Shown: positions 1 to 8,383 of the stretch, piece after piece | How positions within the stretch are numbered: the stretch's first letter is position 1 | How the letters are laid out: each line of letters begins with the position of its first letter | NCBI RefSeq assembly: GCF_009935845.1 | Contig: NZ_QWEK01000004.1 | Coordinates: forward strand, 62,001 to 126,000 | Source of the DNA: Pseudoflavonifractor sp. 524-17 | Lineage (GTDB): Bacteria > Bacillota > Clostridia > Oscillospirales > Oscillospiraceae | DNA: 64,000 nucleotides | Direction of reading: 5' to 3' | Translations under genes and position numbers: made by a program | Notes under the pieces: model-generated | What the model saw: only the letters and a program-made list of their open reading frames with translations | The model's database searches: none | What the model was told of the DNA's origin: nothing

Positions 1-2890
1 CCGGCCCCAGACCCTGATGGACCTGGCCACCATCGCGGCCAAGGTGCTGAAAAAGCGGGGGGTGCTCCAGAACCTGGACGAGAGCGAGGAGATCAACGCC
101 TGCTCCGTCCGCCTCACCGCCCGGGTGGACGGCCGGGACGAGGACTGGCTGCTCATGTTCAAAAACGAGACCCACAACCACCCCACGGAGATTGAGCCCT
201 TCGGCGGCGCGGCCACCTGCATCGGCGGCGCTATCCGGGACCCCCTGTCCGGCCGCTCCTATGTGTACCAGGCGCTGCGCCTCACTGGCTGCGGCGACCC
301 CCGGGCCCCCCTGAGCCAGACCATGGAGGGCAAGCTCCCCCAGCGCAAGCTGGCCCAGACCGCCGCGGCGGGGTACTCCTCCTACGGCAACCAGATCGGC
401 CTGGCCACCGGCCACGTGGCGGAGGTCTACCACAGCGGATACATCGCCAAGCACATGGAGGTGGGGGCCGTGGTGGGGGCCGCGCCGGCGGCCAACGTCC
501 GGCGGGAACGCCCCGCTCCCGGGGACGTGGTCATCCTCCTGGGGGGCCGTACCGGCCGGGACGGCATCGGCGGCGCCACCGGCTCCTCCAAGAGCCATAA
601 CAAGGCGTCCCTGGCCACCATGGCCTCCGAGGTGCAGAAGGGCAACGCCCCGGAGGAGCGGAAGATCCAGCGCCTGTTCCGGGACAGCCGGGTCACCCGG
701 CTCATCAAGCGGTGCAACGACTTCGGCGCCGGCGGGGTGTCCGTGGCCATCGGCGAGCTGGCTGACGGCCTGTCCATCGACCTGGACGCGGTGCGCAAGA
801 AGTACGACGGCCTGGACGGCACTGAGCTGGCCATCTCCGAGAGCCAGGAGCGCATGGCCGTGGTGGTGGCCCCGGAGGACGCGGACGCCTTCATCGCCGC
901 CGCCGGGGCGGAAAACCTGGAGGCGTATATTGTGGCCCGGGTTACGGAGGATCCCCGCATGGTGATGACCTGGCGGGGGGAGAAGGTGGCGGATCTGTCC
1001 CGGGCCTTTTTGAACACCAACGGCGCGGCCAAGCACACCGCCGTTTCTGTTCCCGACTACTTCACGCCGGAGAGCCTCTTCCACAAGGGGAGCCTGCGCT
1101 CCACCGCCGCCAGCCTGAAGACCGCCAGCCGCCGGGGCCTCACCGAACGGTTTGACGGGTCCATCGGCGGGGCGTCGGTGCTCATGCCCTTCGGCGGAAA
1201 GACCCAGCGCACCCCCGCCCAGGTCATGGCCGCCCTCCTCCCCGTGGGGCCGGGGCATACCACCGATACCTGCTCCGTCATGTCCTGGGGCTTCGACCCC
1301 CACCTGATGGAGCGCAACCCCTATACCGGCGCCTTTTTGTCGGTGCTCACCTCCATCGCCAAGCTCACCGCCGCCGGGTGCGACCCGAAAAAGGCGTACT
1401 GCTCCTTCCAGGAGTACTTTGAGAAGCTGCGGGAGGACCCCGCCCGCTGGGGCAAGCCCTTCGCCGCGCTGCTGGGGGCGCTGTCCGCCCAGCTGGGCCT
1501 GGGGGTGGCCGCCATCGGGGGGAAGGACTCCATGTCCGGCTCCTTCCTGGACCTGGACGTGCCCCCCACCCTCGTCTCCTTCGCCATTGCCCCCGCCAGG
1601 GCGGAGGACGTGCTCTCCCCGGAGTTCAAGGGGGCGGACCACCCGGTCTACCTCTTCCAGGCGGAAAATCCCCTGGACTGCGGGGAGGTCAGCGCCTGCT
1701 TTGACCGGTTCCACGCCCTGTGCCAGGCGGGAACGGTGCTGTCCGCCTGGGCGGTGGAGGAAAATGTGGCCGAGGGCATTATGAAGATGTCCTTCGGCAA
1801 TGCGATCGGCTTTACCGCCCGGGCGGACGCGCCCAACCTGTGGTACGGCCTGCGCCAGGGGGCCATTTTGGCCGAGTGTACCGGAGAAGTGGAGGGCAGC
1901 CTGTTGCTGGGCCATACCGCCGCCGATCCTGTCATCTCCCTGGGGGGCGAGGCAGAGGAGATCTCCGCCCTGCTGGCCCTGTCCGAGCAGGTGCTGGAGG
2001 AGGTCTACCCCACCCGCGCCGGCGACGCCGGTACGGTGGAAGCCATTTCCTGGGACAGGCGCTCCCCCGCGGTGGCCCAGCATCCGGTGGCCCGCCCCAA
2101 GGCGGTGATCCCCGTCTTCCCCGGCACCAACTGCGAGTACGACACCGCCGCCGCCTGTGAGCGGGCGGGGATCGCGCCGGAGATCGTGGTGGTGCGCAAT
2201 CTGGACAGCGCCGGCCTCACCCAGTCCGCCCAGGCTCTGGAGGGGGCCATCCGGGGGGCCCAGATGGTGATTCTCCCCGGCGGCTTCTCCGGCGGGGACG
2301 AGCCAGACGGCTCCGCCAAGTTCATTTGCTCCTTCCTGCGCAATCCCCGGCTCACCGACGCCATCCACGACCTGCTCCACCAGCGGGACGGCCTGATGCT
2401 GGGTATCTGCAACGGCTTCCAGGCTTTGCTCAAGCTGGGCCTGCTGCCCTACGGGGCCATCCGTCCCATGGATGAGGACTGCGCTACCCTGACCTATAAC
2501 AACATCGGCCGCCACCAGAGCCGCTATGTCACCACCCGGGTGGCCTCCGTCCAGTCCCCCTGGATGCTGGAGTGCCAGGTGGGCGACCTCCACGCAATCC
2601 CCATCTCCCACGGGGAGGGCCGCTTCGTGGCCCCACAGGCCCTGCTGGATCAGCTCACCGCCGGCGGCCAGGTGGCCACCCAGTACACCGACGCTGCCGG
2701 ACAGCCCTCCATGGACATCGACGTGAACCCCAACGGCTCCCTGTGGGCCATTGAGGGCATCTTCTCCCCCGACGGTCGGGTCTTTGGCAAGATGGGCCAC
2801 TCCGAGCGCCAGGGCCCCCTGGTGGGCAAAAACATCCCCGGCAGCAAGCATCAGCCCCTCTTCGAGAGCGGCGCGAAGTATTTCCGATAA
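1..2890 (+). CDS. purL: Phosphoribosylformylglycinamidine synthase, 5'-truncated by window edge
   Basis: Purine biosynthesis enzyme converting FGAR, glutamine and ATP to FGAM. The reading frame is already open at base 2 and the first ATG (17) is internal, so the true start lies upstream; about 963 codons remain of a single-chain enzyme usually 1,200-1,300 residues long. The start of the visible part holds the AIR-synthase-like ATP site (FKNETHNHPTEIEPFGG), a second such domain follows, and the C-terminus is a class I glutaminase with PGTNCEYD, nucleophile Cys in GICNGFQ (about residue 798 counted from base 17) and the His/Glu pair in SHGEGRF (about 865/867). Synthase and glutaminase are fused, unlike the split PurL/PurQ/PurS of Bacillus. 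A terminator hairpin follows six bases after the stop. Identification is firm; only the 5' end is missing. Confidence 0.97.
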   Translation, partial: RPQTLMDLATIAAKVLKKRGVLQNLDESEEINACSVRLTARVDGRDEDWLLMFKNETHNHPTEIEPFGGAATCIGGAIRDPLSGRSYVYQALRLTGCGDPRAPLSQTMEGKLPQRKLAQTAAAGYSSYGNQIGLATGHVAEVYHSGYIAKHMEVGAVVGAAPAANVRRERPAPGDVVILLGGRTGRDGIGGATGSSKSHNKASLATMASEVQKGNAPEERKIQRLFRDSRVTRLIKRCNDFGAGGVSVAIGELADGLSIDLDAVRKKYDGLDGTELAISESQERMAVVVAPEDADAFIAAAGAENLEAYIVARVTEDPRMVMTWRGEKVADLSRAFLNTNGAAKHTAVSVPDYFTPESLFHKGSLRSTAASLKTASRRGLTERFDGSIGGASVLMPFGGKTQRTPAQVMAALLPVGPGHTTDTCSVMSWGFDPHLMERNPYTGAFLSVLTSIAKLTAAGCDPKKAYCSFQEYFEKLREDPARWGKPFAALLGALSAQLGLGVAAIGGKDSMSGSFLDLDVPPTLVSFAIAPARAEDVLSPEFKGADHPVYLFQAENPLDCGEVSACFDRFHALCQAGTVLSAWAVEENVAEGIMKMSFGNAIGFTARADAPNLWYGLRQGAILAECTGEVEGSLLLGHTAADPVISLGGEAEEISALLALSEQVLEEVYPTRAGDAGTVEAISWDRRSPAVAQHPVARPKAVIPVFPGTNCEYDTAAACERAGIAPEIVVVRNLDSAGLTQSAQALEGAIRGAQMVILPGGFSGGDEPDGSAKFICSFLRNPRLTDAIHDLLHQRDGLMLGICNGFQALLKLGLLPYGAIRPMDEDCATLTYNNIGRHQSRYVTTRVASVQSPWMLECQVGDLHAIPISHGEGRFVAPQALLDQLTAGGQVATQYTDAAGQPSMDIDVNPNGSLWAIEGIFSPDGRVFGKMGHSERQGPLVGKNIPGSKHQPLFESGAKYFR

Positions 2891-3378
2891 GCAAAAAATC
2901 GGCAGGGACCGGCAAAATGCCGGCCCCTGCCGATTTGTCTTATTCGGGGGGTTCCCGCCGCCCGGATGGGGTCAATGTAGGCGTGGTTCAGCGCCCCGAT
3001 CTGGAGGAGGGCATCCTGGGCCGCGCGGTCAAAGGAGGCGCTGAGATACCCCCTGTTGTTCACAAAGAAGGCAGGGTCGGAGGCCTGCACCGTGAGCTCC
3101 GAGCCGTCGGCCATGTGGAGGAGAAACCGCTCCGTGCCCCGGCCGGCGGAGGGGGGGTAATCGGGGAGCCGGGTGAGGCGGACCTGCCCCAGAAGGGTGA
3201 CAAGGGTCTGCTGATCCGCCTGGGTCAGGGTGACGGGGGGATAGGTGCCGAACAGGGCGTCCACCCGGGCCACGTCCTCCTGCCGGAGATGGGAAAAGGG
3301 AGCCCAGGGGGCCAGCAGCCAGATGCCGGTGCCGATGAGAAGGCAGATAATTGCCGCGCCAATGCGCCGAAGGGACAT
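2851..3378 (-). CDS. Small membrane-anchored protein of unknown function; 3' end possibly frameshifted
   Basis: About 175 residues. The chosen ATG at 3378 follows GGTGGTG; an upstream in-frame ATG (3411) lacks a good ribosome site. An N-terminal hydrophobic segment (residues about 5-22, IGAAIICLLIGTGIWLLAP) suggests a signal anchor, followed by a soluble domain of about 130 residues with no motif I recognise. The last 30 or so codons read through the terminator hairpin at 2896-2940 and overlap the end of purL by 40 bases, giving an Arg-rich tail that looks like translated hairpin. One base change in the run of six G at 2946-2951 would end the protein at the TAA at 2940-2942, just before the terminator. 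A consensus promoter lies upstream (3498-3526). Confidence 0.6.
   Translation of the reverse strand: MSLRRIGAAIICLLIGTGIWLLAPWAPFSHLRQEDVARVDALFGTYPPVTLTQADQQTLVTLLGQVRLTRLPDYPPSAGRGTERFLLHMADGSELTVQASDPAFFVNNRGYLSASFDRAAQDALLQIGALNHAYIDPIRAAGTPRIRQIGRGRHFAGPCRFFAYRKYFAPLSKRG
2896..2940. terminator. Bidirectional terminator between purL and the convergent gene
   Basis: A near-perfect 18-bp stem (AATCGGCAGGG...CCCTGCCGATT) with a short A-rich loop. On the minus strand it is followed by TTTTTT, so it is strongest for the gene read from the right. That gene's open frame runs straight through the hairpin. Confidence 0.85.
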
Positions 3379-3497
3379 AACATCACCACCTATGGCAGGT
3401 TGCGCAATCAAGTGTTAGGGCAGCACCAGAATATGAGCTTACATACTTGCTTTTTCATGTACAAGCTCCTTTCTTCTGTTTCCAATAGATGGTTAAA

Positions 3498-3526
3498 ATT
3501 ATAAGAAAAAATTTCGATTTTGTCAA
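3498..3526 (-). promoter_or_regulatory. Sigma-A promoter for the 2851-3378 gene
   Basis: On the minus strand TTGACA (3521-3526), 17 bp spacer, TATAAT (3498-3503): both boxes match consensus. The predicted leader to the ATG at 3378 is about 110 nt, long enough for a leader structure, but none was identified. Confidence 0.8.
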
Positions 3527-3784
3527 GTAAATTTAAAAAATAATTTAAATAATAAAAAATTTGTCCTTGCCGGCAGTACGTTCCCAAGTTTACATATTAT
3601 TCACAAACCCTTTAAAAACTGTCCAATTATAAACAAGCATTCCGTGGTATCCTATAAATGCAGTCAGGGAGTACCCAAATACCGCTGCCCCAGGCTGCGG
3701 GGGCAGACAAACAACAACACAGATTGTTCTGTGATTGCATATAGATACGTGTTTTTCATTTTACCTCCTCTCTCTTTTCAAAGC
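3527..3784. other. AT-rich intergenic stretch, no gene; possible small RNA
   Basis: No convincing coding frame. The first part (3527-3640) is very AT-rich. From about 3650 there are short stems: CTGCCCC/GGGGCAG near 3682-3705 and CACAGA/TCTGTG near 3718-3734. A strong terminator (3785-3816) follows. A plus-strand transcript ending there would be about 150 nt, but I see no clear promoter for it. Confidence 0.3.
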
Positions 3785-3816
3785 AAAAAGCCCCATCCTT
3801 TCGGATGGGGCTTTTT
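3785..3816. terminator. Bidirectional terminator downstream of the amidase gene
   Basis: Stem AAAAAGCCCCATCC / GGATGGGGCTTTTT with a TTTC loop and T-runs on both sides. It lies about 20 bp beyond the stop of the minus-strand amidase gene. Confidence 0.9.
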
Positions 3817-3836
3817 GCCGCGTCTTTTTCCGCCGG

Positions 3837-4604
3837 TCAGCCTCCCGCCAGGTCGGCCAGGAACTGCTCCCAGGCCTCTGGGTTTTGTACATAATACCGG
3901 GGGCACTCCTTGCCGGTGACATCGTAGTGGCGGAGGATCTGGCCGCCGTCCAGGTCGAACTCCTCCTGGAGCCAGCGCACCAGCCGGAGGAGGGACTCAT
4001 AGGTGGCGGGGGTAAATTCCCCGGTTTCGTCCGGGTGGCAGCACTCAATGGAGATGGTGTCCTTGTTCCGGGCGCTGGTGCAGTAGGACCACTCGTCCAG
4101 GGGGATGCACTGGATGATCTCCCCGTCCATGCCGATGACAAAGTGGCTGCTGGCATATGTATTGGGGTCGGGCTCCCCCTCCTCCGCCGGGGTCTGGTCC
4201 GCAAGGCTGGCGAAGAAGTCCCGGTTCTGCTTGGCGGAGGTGTTGGGATTCCCCACATAGTGGATCGCCACGCCGTTGACCTCCTCCAGGGCCGTCCCCG
4301 GCCGGGAGAAGGGATTTTCAGGGAGGTACTGCCGGGTCACCCACTCCGGCACGGCGATGCTGCTGTCAGATGGCTCCGGCTCCTGGGGCCCTTCCTCCCG
4401 GCGGAGCAGAAAGAGCATTACCAGCAGGATGAGCACAATCACGGCCAGCACAATGGGAACAAAGAAGGAATTCCGCCTTTCGCGCCGCCGCTGGCTGTTT
4501 GAGGACAGCCGCTTTCCGCCCTGGGGCCTCTGGTCCTGCTGGAGTTCCTGGGACGCCTGCTGTCCCAGGGTCTCTTGGGTCTCCTGCCGCTGTTCCATAT
4601 CCAT
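3837..4604 (-). CDS. N-acetylmuramoyl-L-alanine amidase, membrane anchored (Amidase_2 fold)
   Basis: Predicted zinc amidase that cleaves the bond between MurNAc and L-Ala in peptidoglycan, outside the membrane. 255 residues. Layout: Gln-rich polar N-terminus and basic stretch (residues 1-50), one transmembrane segment (about 52-70, PIVLAVIVLILLVMLFLL), then an Amidase_2/T7-lysozyme-type domain. The zinc ligands are probably His115 (AIHYVGN), His226 (RHYDVTG) and Cys234 (KECPRYY). The start is the ATG at 4604, placed 5 bp after GGAGG. The ATG at 4616 would sit on the ribosome site itself. The frame stays open upstream for another 400 codons, but that part only mirrors the gene on the other strand. 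Type II topology (cytoplasmic N-terminus, external enzyme) is inferred. Confidence 0.88.
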   Translation of the reverse strand: MDMEQRQETQETLGQQASQELQQDQRPQGGKRLSSNSQRRRERRNSFFVPIVLAVIVLILLVMLFLLRREEGPQEPEPSDSSIAVPEWVTRQYLPENPFSRPGTALEEVNGVAIHYVGNPNTSAKQNRDFFASLADQTPAEEGEPDPNTYASSHFVIGMDGEIIQCIPLDEWSYCTSARNKDTISIECCHPDETGEFTPATYESLLRLVRWLQEEFDLDGGQILRHYDVTGKECPRYYVQNPEAWEQFLADLAGG

Positions 4605-4622
4605 CCACTCCTCCATAATCTT

Positions 4623-4697
4623 AGAGCCTGCATTCACAGCCGCAGAACACTGTCCAGCCGGACCCTTTGCCGCCCCGCGTGTGAATACAGATTCTCT
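4623..4697. repeat. MITE-like palindromic repeat, copy M1 (short)
   Basis: Left end AGAGCCTGCATTCACAGCCG and right end GTGTGAATACAGATTCTC are inverted copies, as in the 164-bp copy at 24428-24591. The interior GAACACTGTCCAGCCGG also matches that copy. It lies in the leader of the amidase gene, so it would be transcribed as a hairpin just upstream of that gene's start. Confidence 0.65.
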
Positions 4698-4819
4698 ATC
4701 GTCTTGCCCCGGCCCCTGCCGGATATTTTCTATTATATCAGTATACCAGTTTTTTCGACAGGGATCCTTAAAATTTTTTGAATTTGTGCCCGTCTGGGTC
4801 CCCTTCCATCCTTTTGCAC

Positions 4820-4848
4820 TTTTCACCTCCCGAGAAACGTGATATGAT
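4820..4848 (+). promoter_or_regulatory. Possible promoter for the phospholipase C-like gene
   Basis: TTTTCA (4820-4825), 17 bp, TATGAT (4843-4848). The -35 box is weak. It would give a leader of about 120 nt before the ATG at 4977. Confidence 0.4.
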
Positions 4849-4976
4849 GTAGGAAACGAAGCCGAAACGTGCAAGCTGTACTTTTTCCATGCCCTTCTCT
4901 TCGGATCTCCCGTTTTTTGATACTCGGCGGCCCTTTTCCCTCCAAGAAAAAGAGCCGGCAAAGGAATGTGAGACAA

Positions 4977-5786
4977 ATGCCAAACTATTTCGCCCATCTT
5001 GTCTTCGGCGCCAAGGTGCTCAAGGAGCTGCCGGAGGAGATGGCTGGCTCCTTCCGGCGGGACCGGGCGGCCTTTAATCTGGGCTGTCTGGGGCCGGACC
5101 CTCTGTTTTTCTACCACCCAGCCCTGCCCAACCAGTGCCGCCGGGAGGGAATGAGGATGCACAAGCGCAGCGCCCTGCCGGTGTTCCGCCGGCTGGCCCA
5201 TGCGGTGGGGGAGGGCGTCCCCCAGGCGGACAGCTACGCCGCCGGTTTTATCTGCCACTTCGCCTTGGACGCCGCCTGCCATACCTTCATTGACAAGCTG
5301 GTCAACGCGGGGAAGGTGGCCCATCTGGCGCTGGAGGCGGAGCTGGACCGCCGCCTCATCGAACGGCGGGGCCTGCTCTCCGCAGGGCAGATCTACATGC
5401 CGCCCATCACTGAGGAGGCGGTGTACCTGGCGGCCTCTTCGGCCTATCTGTGCGCCGGCCCCCGGGAGATCCGCAAAGGCTACGCCGCCATGCGGCGGGA
5501 CAGCCTGGTCTTCGCCAAGTGCTACGGCACCCGGGGGGGCTGGCTGGCGGACAAGGTCATGGGGGCCATCCCCGCCTGCCGGGAGCTGGCAGGCGTTATT
5601 CTGGGCCCCGCCCCCGCTCCGGGGAGCGAGGCCCACAGCCGCCATATCCTCAAGCTGCTGGAGACGGAGGTGGAGGGCGCCGCCGGCCATATCCAGGACT
5701 TCTTCACCGCCGGCGTGGCCCATGGCCAGTTCGCCACCTGGTTCCAGCGTGACTTCAGCGGCAGGCTCACCCTGGACCCGGCCTGA
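4977..5786 (+). CDS. Zinc-dependent phospholipase C family protein
   Basis: 269 residues, similar in pattern to the Zn_dep_PLPC family (PF00882): MPNYFAHLVFG start, an early LGCLGPDPLFF motif, and His-rich helices (ICHFALDAACHTFIDK near residue 95). Family members in Clostridia are small, lack the exported alpha-toxin signal and are of unknown substrate. No signal peptide or transmembrane segment is seen, so I would not assume secreted phospholipase activity. The start is the ATG at 4977 (AAGGAA upstream); in-frame codons upstream of it have no ribosome site. It is divergent from the amidase gene and ends at a terminator (5831-5874). Confidence 0.8.
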   Translation: MPNYFAHLVFGAKVLKELPEEMAGSFRRDRAAFNLGCLGPDPLFFYHPALPNQCRREGMRMHKRSALPVFRRLAHAVGEGVPQADSYAAGFICHFALDAACHTFIDKLVNAGKVAHLALEAELDRRLIERRGLLSAGQIYMPPITEEAVYLAASSAYLCAGPREIRKGYAAMRRDSLVFAKCYGTRGGWLADKVMGAIPACRELAGVILGPAPAPGSEAHSRHILKLLETEVEGAAGHIQDFFTAGVAHGQFATWFQRDFSGRLTLDPA

Positions 5787-5830
5787 ACCCGCCGCGCCCT
5801 TCCCCTTTCCTTGTTTCACCGCTGGCAAAA

Positions 5831-5874
5831 GGCCCAGCGCGGATTTGAAATCGTCCGCGCCGGGCCCTATTTTT
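5831..5874 (+). terminator. Terminator of the phospholipase C-like gene
   Basis: Stem GGCCCaGCGCGGA / TCCGCGCcGGGCC followed by CTATTTTT. Confidence 0.85.
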
Positions 5875-6111
5875 GCTGTCAAAACCCCGTCCCCGCCCTC
5901 ATCCCGGGATTGGGCCGGCGTGTGGTTGTAAGAGGTAAGTGTTCTCGAAGAACGAAGGTGTCACATGTGAACGTCTCGGGCCTGCTATGTTATCTGCGGA
6001 GTCGAACCGCCGGACTGCCCTCCGCCCACCATACAAAAGCGGCGTCCAAGGACGCCCGTTCACGCCCGCTCCCGCGCCCCGGGGCTACCGTCAAACAGCA
6101 AATGACATTGG
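5875..6111. other. Unexplained intergenic stretch with two short palindromes
   Basis: No coding frame is convincing. It holds GTTCTCGAAGAAC (5940-5952) and TCACATGTGA (5959-5968), two perfect short palindromes 6 bp apart, and then a GC-rich part with GGAGTCGAACC. The latter resembles the T-loop of a tRNA on the minus strand, but no acceptor stem can be built. GGCGTCC/GGACGCC (about 6041-6056) is a short hairpin. Confidence 0.3.
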
Positions 6112-6570
6112 TTATTCCACCAGATCCTGGGTCCAGTTCACCCCTTGGATGGCGGTGTCCAGCTCCCGGAACTGCTTGGACAGGGCGTCGATCTCCCGCT
6201 GCAGGCCGCCCAGGTCCAAGGTCACCTGCATTTTGACCTCGCTGTGGGTGAGGCGGTAGTCCCGGCTCTGGGCGGACTCCGTCAGCCGGGTGAGGAGCAG
6301 GCGCTTTTTGCGCAGCATATCCCGCCGGGCCAGGGCATCGGCCAAAGTCTCCCCGCCCTCCAGCCGGAGCGCCTGATTGGTGCGGTTGATCCGTTGCACC
6401 AGAAGACATAGGGTCTCGTTGACCTCCATGGCCTCCCGGAGGAGGGCGGCGGGGTCTTCGTGGGGGGCGTCCCCCTCCTGGACTTTCAGATTCGCCTGGA
6501 TGCGGCGCTCCAGGGCGTCCAGCTTCTGCTGGCACTCGGCACGCTCCAGCAGCGCCTGGGCCAATTTCAT
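6112..6570 (-). CDS. DIP1984 family protein (coiled coil)
   Basis: 152 residues, almost entirely helical, beginning MKLAQALLERAECQQKLDALE. This opening, and the middle stretch around NRTNQALRLEGGETLADALARR, is the signature of the DIP1984 family, which has been named septicolysin-like but has no established role. Heptad spacing predicts two coiled-coil segments (about 5-35 and 110-140). GGGAGG lies just before the ATG. It starts 18 bp after the stop of icd and is probably co-transcribed with it. No toxin function should be inferred from the old family name. Confidence 0.8.
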   Translation of the reverse strand: MKLAQALLERAECQQKLDALERRIQANLKVQEGDAPHEDPAALLREAMEVNETLCLLVQRINRTNQALRLEGGETLADALARRDMLRKKRLLLTRLTESAQSRDYRLTHSEVKMQVTLDLGGLQREIDALSKQFRELDTAIQGVNWTQDLVE

Positions 6571-6588
6571 AGATACCTCCCCTTTCGG

Positions 6589-7800
6589 TTACAGGCGCTT
6601 GTCCAGCTCGGCGGCGATGGCCTGCAAAAAGGCCCGGCTGTCCACGGTTTTGGCGGGGACCTCCCCCTCCCACAGGCCGGCCAGGTCCTGGGTCATGGTG
6701 CCCCCCTCGATGACGGCGATGGTGGCCCGCTCCAGCGCCTGGGCGAAGGACTGCAAATCCTCCAGGCCGTCCAGCTCCCCCCGCTTGTTCAGCGCGCCGG
6801 TCCAGGCGAAGATGGTGGCCACCGGGTTGGTGGAGGTCTTCTCTCCCTTCCGGTGGCGGTAATAGTGCCGGGTGACGGTGCCGTGGGCGGCCTCGTACTC
6901 GTACTTCCCGTCGGGGGAGACCAGCACGGAGGTCATCATGGCCAGACTGCCGAAGGCGGTGGACACCATGTCGCTCATCACGTCCCCGTCATAGTTCTTG
7001 CAGGCCCAGATGTACCCCCCCTGGGAGCGGATGACCCGGGCCACCGCATCGTCAATGAGCGTATAGAAATAGGTCAGGCCCAGTTCCTCAAACCGGGCGC
7101 GGTATTCCCCGTCGTAGATCTCCTGAAAAATGTCCTTGAAGGTGTGGTCGTACTTTTTGGAGATGGTGTCTTTGGTAGAAAACCACAAATCCTGTCTGGT
7201 GTCCACCGCGTACTGGAAGCAGGAGCGGGCGAAGGAGCGGATGGAGCTGTCCTTGTTGTACTGCCCCTGGAGCACCCCGGCGCACTCAAAGTCGTAGATG
7301 GTCTGGCACATCTGGGCGCCGTCCTCCCCGTGATAGACCAGCTCCGCCCGGCCGGGACCGGGGACGCGGAACTCCGTGGCCTTGTACACGTCGCCGTAGG
7401 CGTGGCGGGCGATGGTAATGGGCTTTTTCCAGTTCTTCACCACCGGAGAGATCCCCTTGACCATAACGGGGGCCCGGAAGACGGTGCCGTCCAGAATGGC
7501 CCGGATGGTGCCGTTGGGGGATTTCCACATCTCGTGGAGCTTGTACTCCTCCATCCGCTGGCCGTTGGGGGTGATGGTGGCGCACTTTACCGCCACGCCG
7601 TATTTCTTTGTGGCCTCCGCCGCGTCCACCGTCACCTGGTCTCCGGTGCGGTCCCGCTCCGGCAGGCCCAGGTCGTAGTACTCCGTCTTTAAGTCCACAT
7701 AGGGGGTGAGGAGAATGTCCTTGATGTCCTGCCACAGAATGCGGGTCATCTCGTCCCCGTCCATCTCCACCAGGGGGGTCTTCATCTGAATTTTTGCCAT
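6589..7800 (-). CDS. icd: NADP-dependent isocitrate dehydrogenase
   Basis: 403 residues. Oxidative decarboxylation of isocitrate to 2-oxoglutarate in the cytoplasm, supplying 2-oxoglutarate for glutamate. This is the homodimeric 'eukaryotic-type' subfamily: MKTPLVEMDGDEMTRILW at the N-terminus, substrate motif KSPNGTIR (about 95-102), metal-binding ACKNYDGDVMSD, and the NADP-loop EAAHGTVTRHYYRHRKGEKTSTNP. The start is the ATG at 7800, 7 bp after GGAGGTG. A promoter (7853-7881) precedes it and DIP1984 follows. No other TCA-cycle gene lies nearby. Confidence 0.96.
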   Translation of the reverse strand: MAKIQMKTPLVEMDGDEMTRILWQDIKDILLTPYVDLKTEYYDLGLPERDRTGDQVTVDAAEATKKYGVAVKCATITPNGQRMEEYKLHEMWKSPNGTIRAILDGTVFRAPVMVKGISPVVKNWKKPITIARHAYGDVYKATEFRVPGPGRAELVYHGEDGAQMCQTIYDFECAGVLQGQYNKDSSIRSFARSCFQYAVDTRQDLWFSTKDTISKKYDHTFKDIFQEIYDGEYRARFEELGLTYFYTLIDDAVARVIRSQGGYIWACKNYDGDVMSDMVSTAFGSLAMMTSVLVSPDGKYEYEAAHGTVTRHYYRHRKGEKTSTNPVATIFAWTGALNKRGELDGLEDLQSFAQALERATIAVIEGGTMTQDLAGLWEGEVPAKTVDSRAFLQAIAAELDKRL

Positions 7801-7852
7801 GGGAAAGCACCTCCGCCGCCGGAATCCACCGGCTGATTGATTTGTCTGGACT

Positions 7853-7881
7853 ATTATACCGGAGCCCGGCCCGTTTTGCAA
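7853..7881 (-). promoter_or_regulatory. Promoter of icd
   Basis: Minus strand TTGCAA (7876-7881), 17 bp, TATAAT (7853-7858). Confidence 0.65.
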
Positions 7882-7929
7882 GGCGTCACCGCCGGGTGGT
7901 GAAACAGACGGCGTTCCCTCCAAGGTCTG

Positions 7930-7948
7930 GGCGGGTTCTAAACCCGCC
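7930..7948. repeat. Short GC-rich palindrome
   Basis: GGCGGGTT / AACCCGCC around a 3-base loop, in the gap between icd and the XRE gene. It is followed by further GC-rich inverted segments up to 8040 with no coding frame. Confidence 0.4.
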
Positions 7949-8043
7949 TGCGGCCCGCGATTGCGCACACGCCTCGTAATACGTGTGTAGGGCGGGACGA
8001 CTCGGCCCGCCGCTCCCCCGATCCCCGGCGGGGAACGGACAAA

Positions 8044-8071
8044 ACCGGCCTGCACCAATGTGCAGGCCGGT
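8044..8071 (-). terminator. Terminator of the XRE gene
   Basis: Stem ACCGGCCTGCAC / GTGCAGGCCGGT with a CAAT loop, then TTTTG on the minus strand. The stem begins on the last base of the stop codon. Confidence 0.75.
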
Positions 8072-8289
8072 CAGTTTGGATAGGGCTCCTTTTGGCGGGT
8101 CCGCCCCAGCAGGTAGTCCACGCTTACCCCGTAGAAGTCCGCCAGGGCGCACAGCACCTCCGGCGGCAGCGTGCGCTGTCCGCTCTCGTAGTAGGAATAG
8201 GTCCGCTGGCCCACCCGGAGGACGGCCCCCAGCTCCCGCTGGGTCAGATCCCGATCCTCCCGCAACCCTCGAATTCGCTCGTAGATCAA
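8071..8289 (-). CDS. Small XRE-family helix-turn-helix regulator
   Basis: 72 residues, essentially one Cro/CI-type HTH domain: helix 2-3 in LTQRELGAVLRVGQRTYSYYE (about residues 14-34), then LPPEVLCALADFYGVSVDYLLGR, the usual helix 4-5 of SinR/Xre-type proteins. DNA-binding repressor or activator; target unknown. No partner toxin, phage or membrane gene is adjacent. It is divergent from the AT-rich secreted protein at 8618, so it may act on that gene, but this is only inferred from position. Confidence 0.88.
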   Translation of the reverse strand: MIYERIRGLREDRDLTQRELGAVLRVGQRTYSYYESGQRTLPPEVLCALADFYGVSVDYLLGRTRQKEPYPN

Positions 8290-8316
8290 GTCATCTCACC
8301 GCTTTCCAGAACATCC

Positions 8317-8383
8317 GTAGGGGCGGGTTCCAGGGCCGGTCAGTGTGTGCCCCTACAAAGTTTAGCAGACCCCTTGTAGGGGC
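8317..8383. repeat. GTAGGGGC inverted/direct repeats
   Basis: GTAGGGGC (8317-8324) pairs with GCCCCTAC (8349-8356), and TGTAGGGGC recurs at 8374-8382. The rest of the 8290-8617 gap is AT-rich leader for the next gene. Confidence 0.5.

Noticed and set aside
3837-5882. 681-codon minus-strand frame covering the amidase and the region opposite the phospholipase C-like gene
   Set aside because: Only the last 255 codons carry a recognisable protein and a ribosome site; the upstream part is the antisense of the plus-strand gene.
5960-6010. Possible tRNA or tmRNA end on the minus strand (GGTTCGACTCC)
   Set aside because: The T-loop string is there, but no 7-bp acceptor stem, anticodon arm or CCA can be formed around it.
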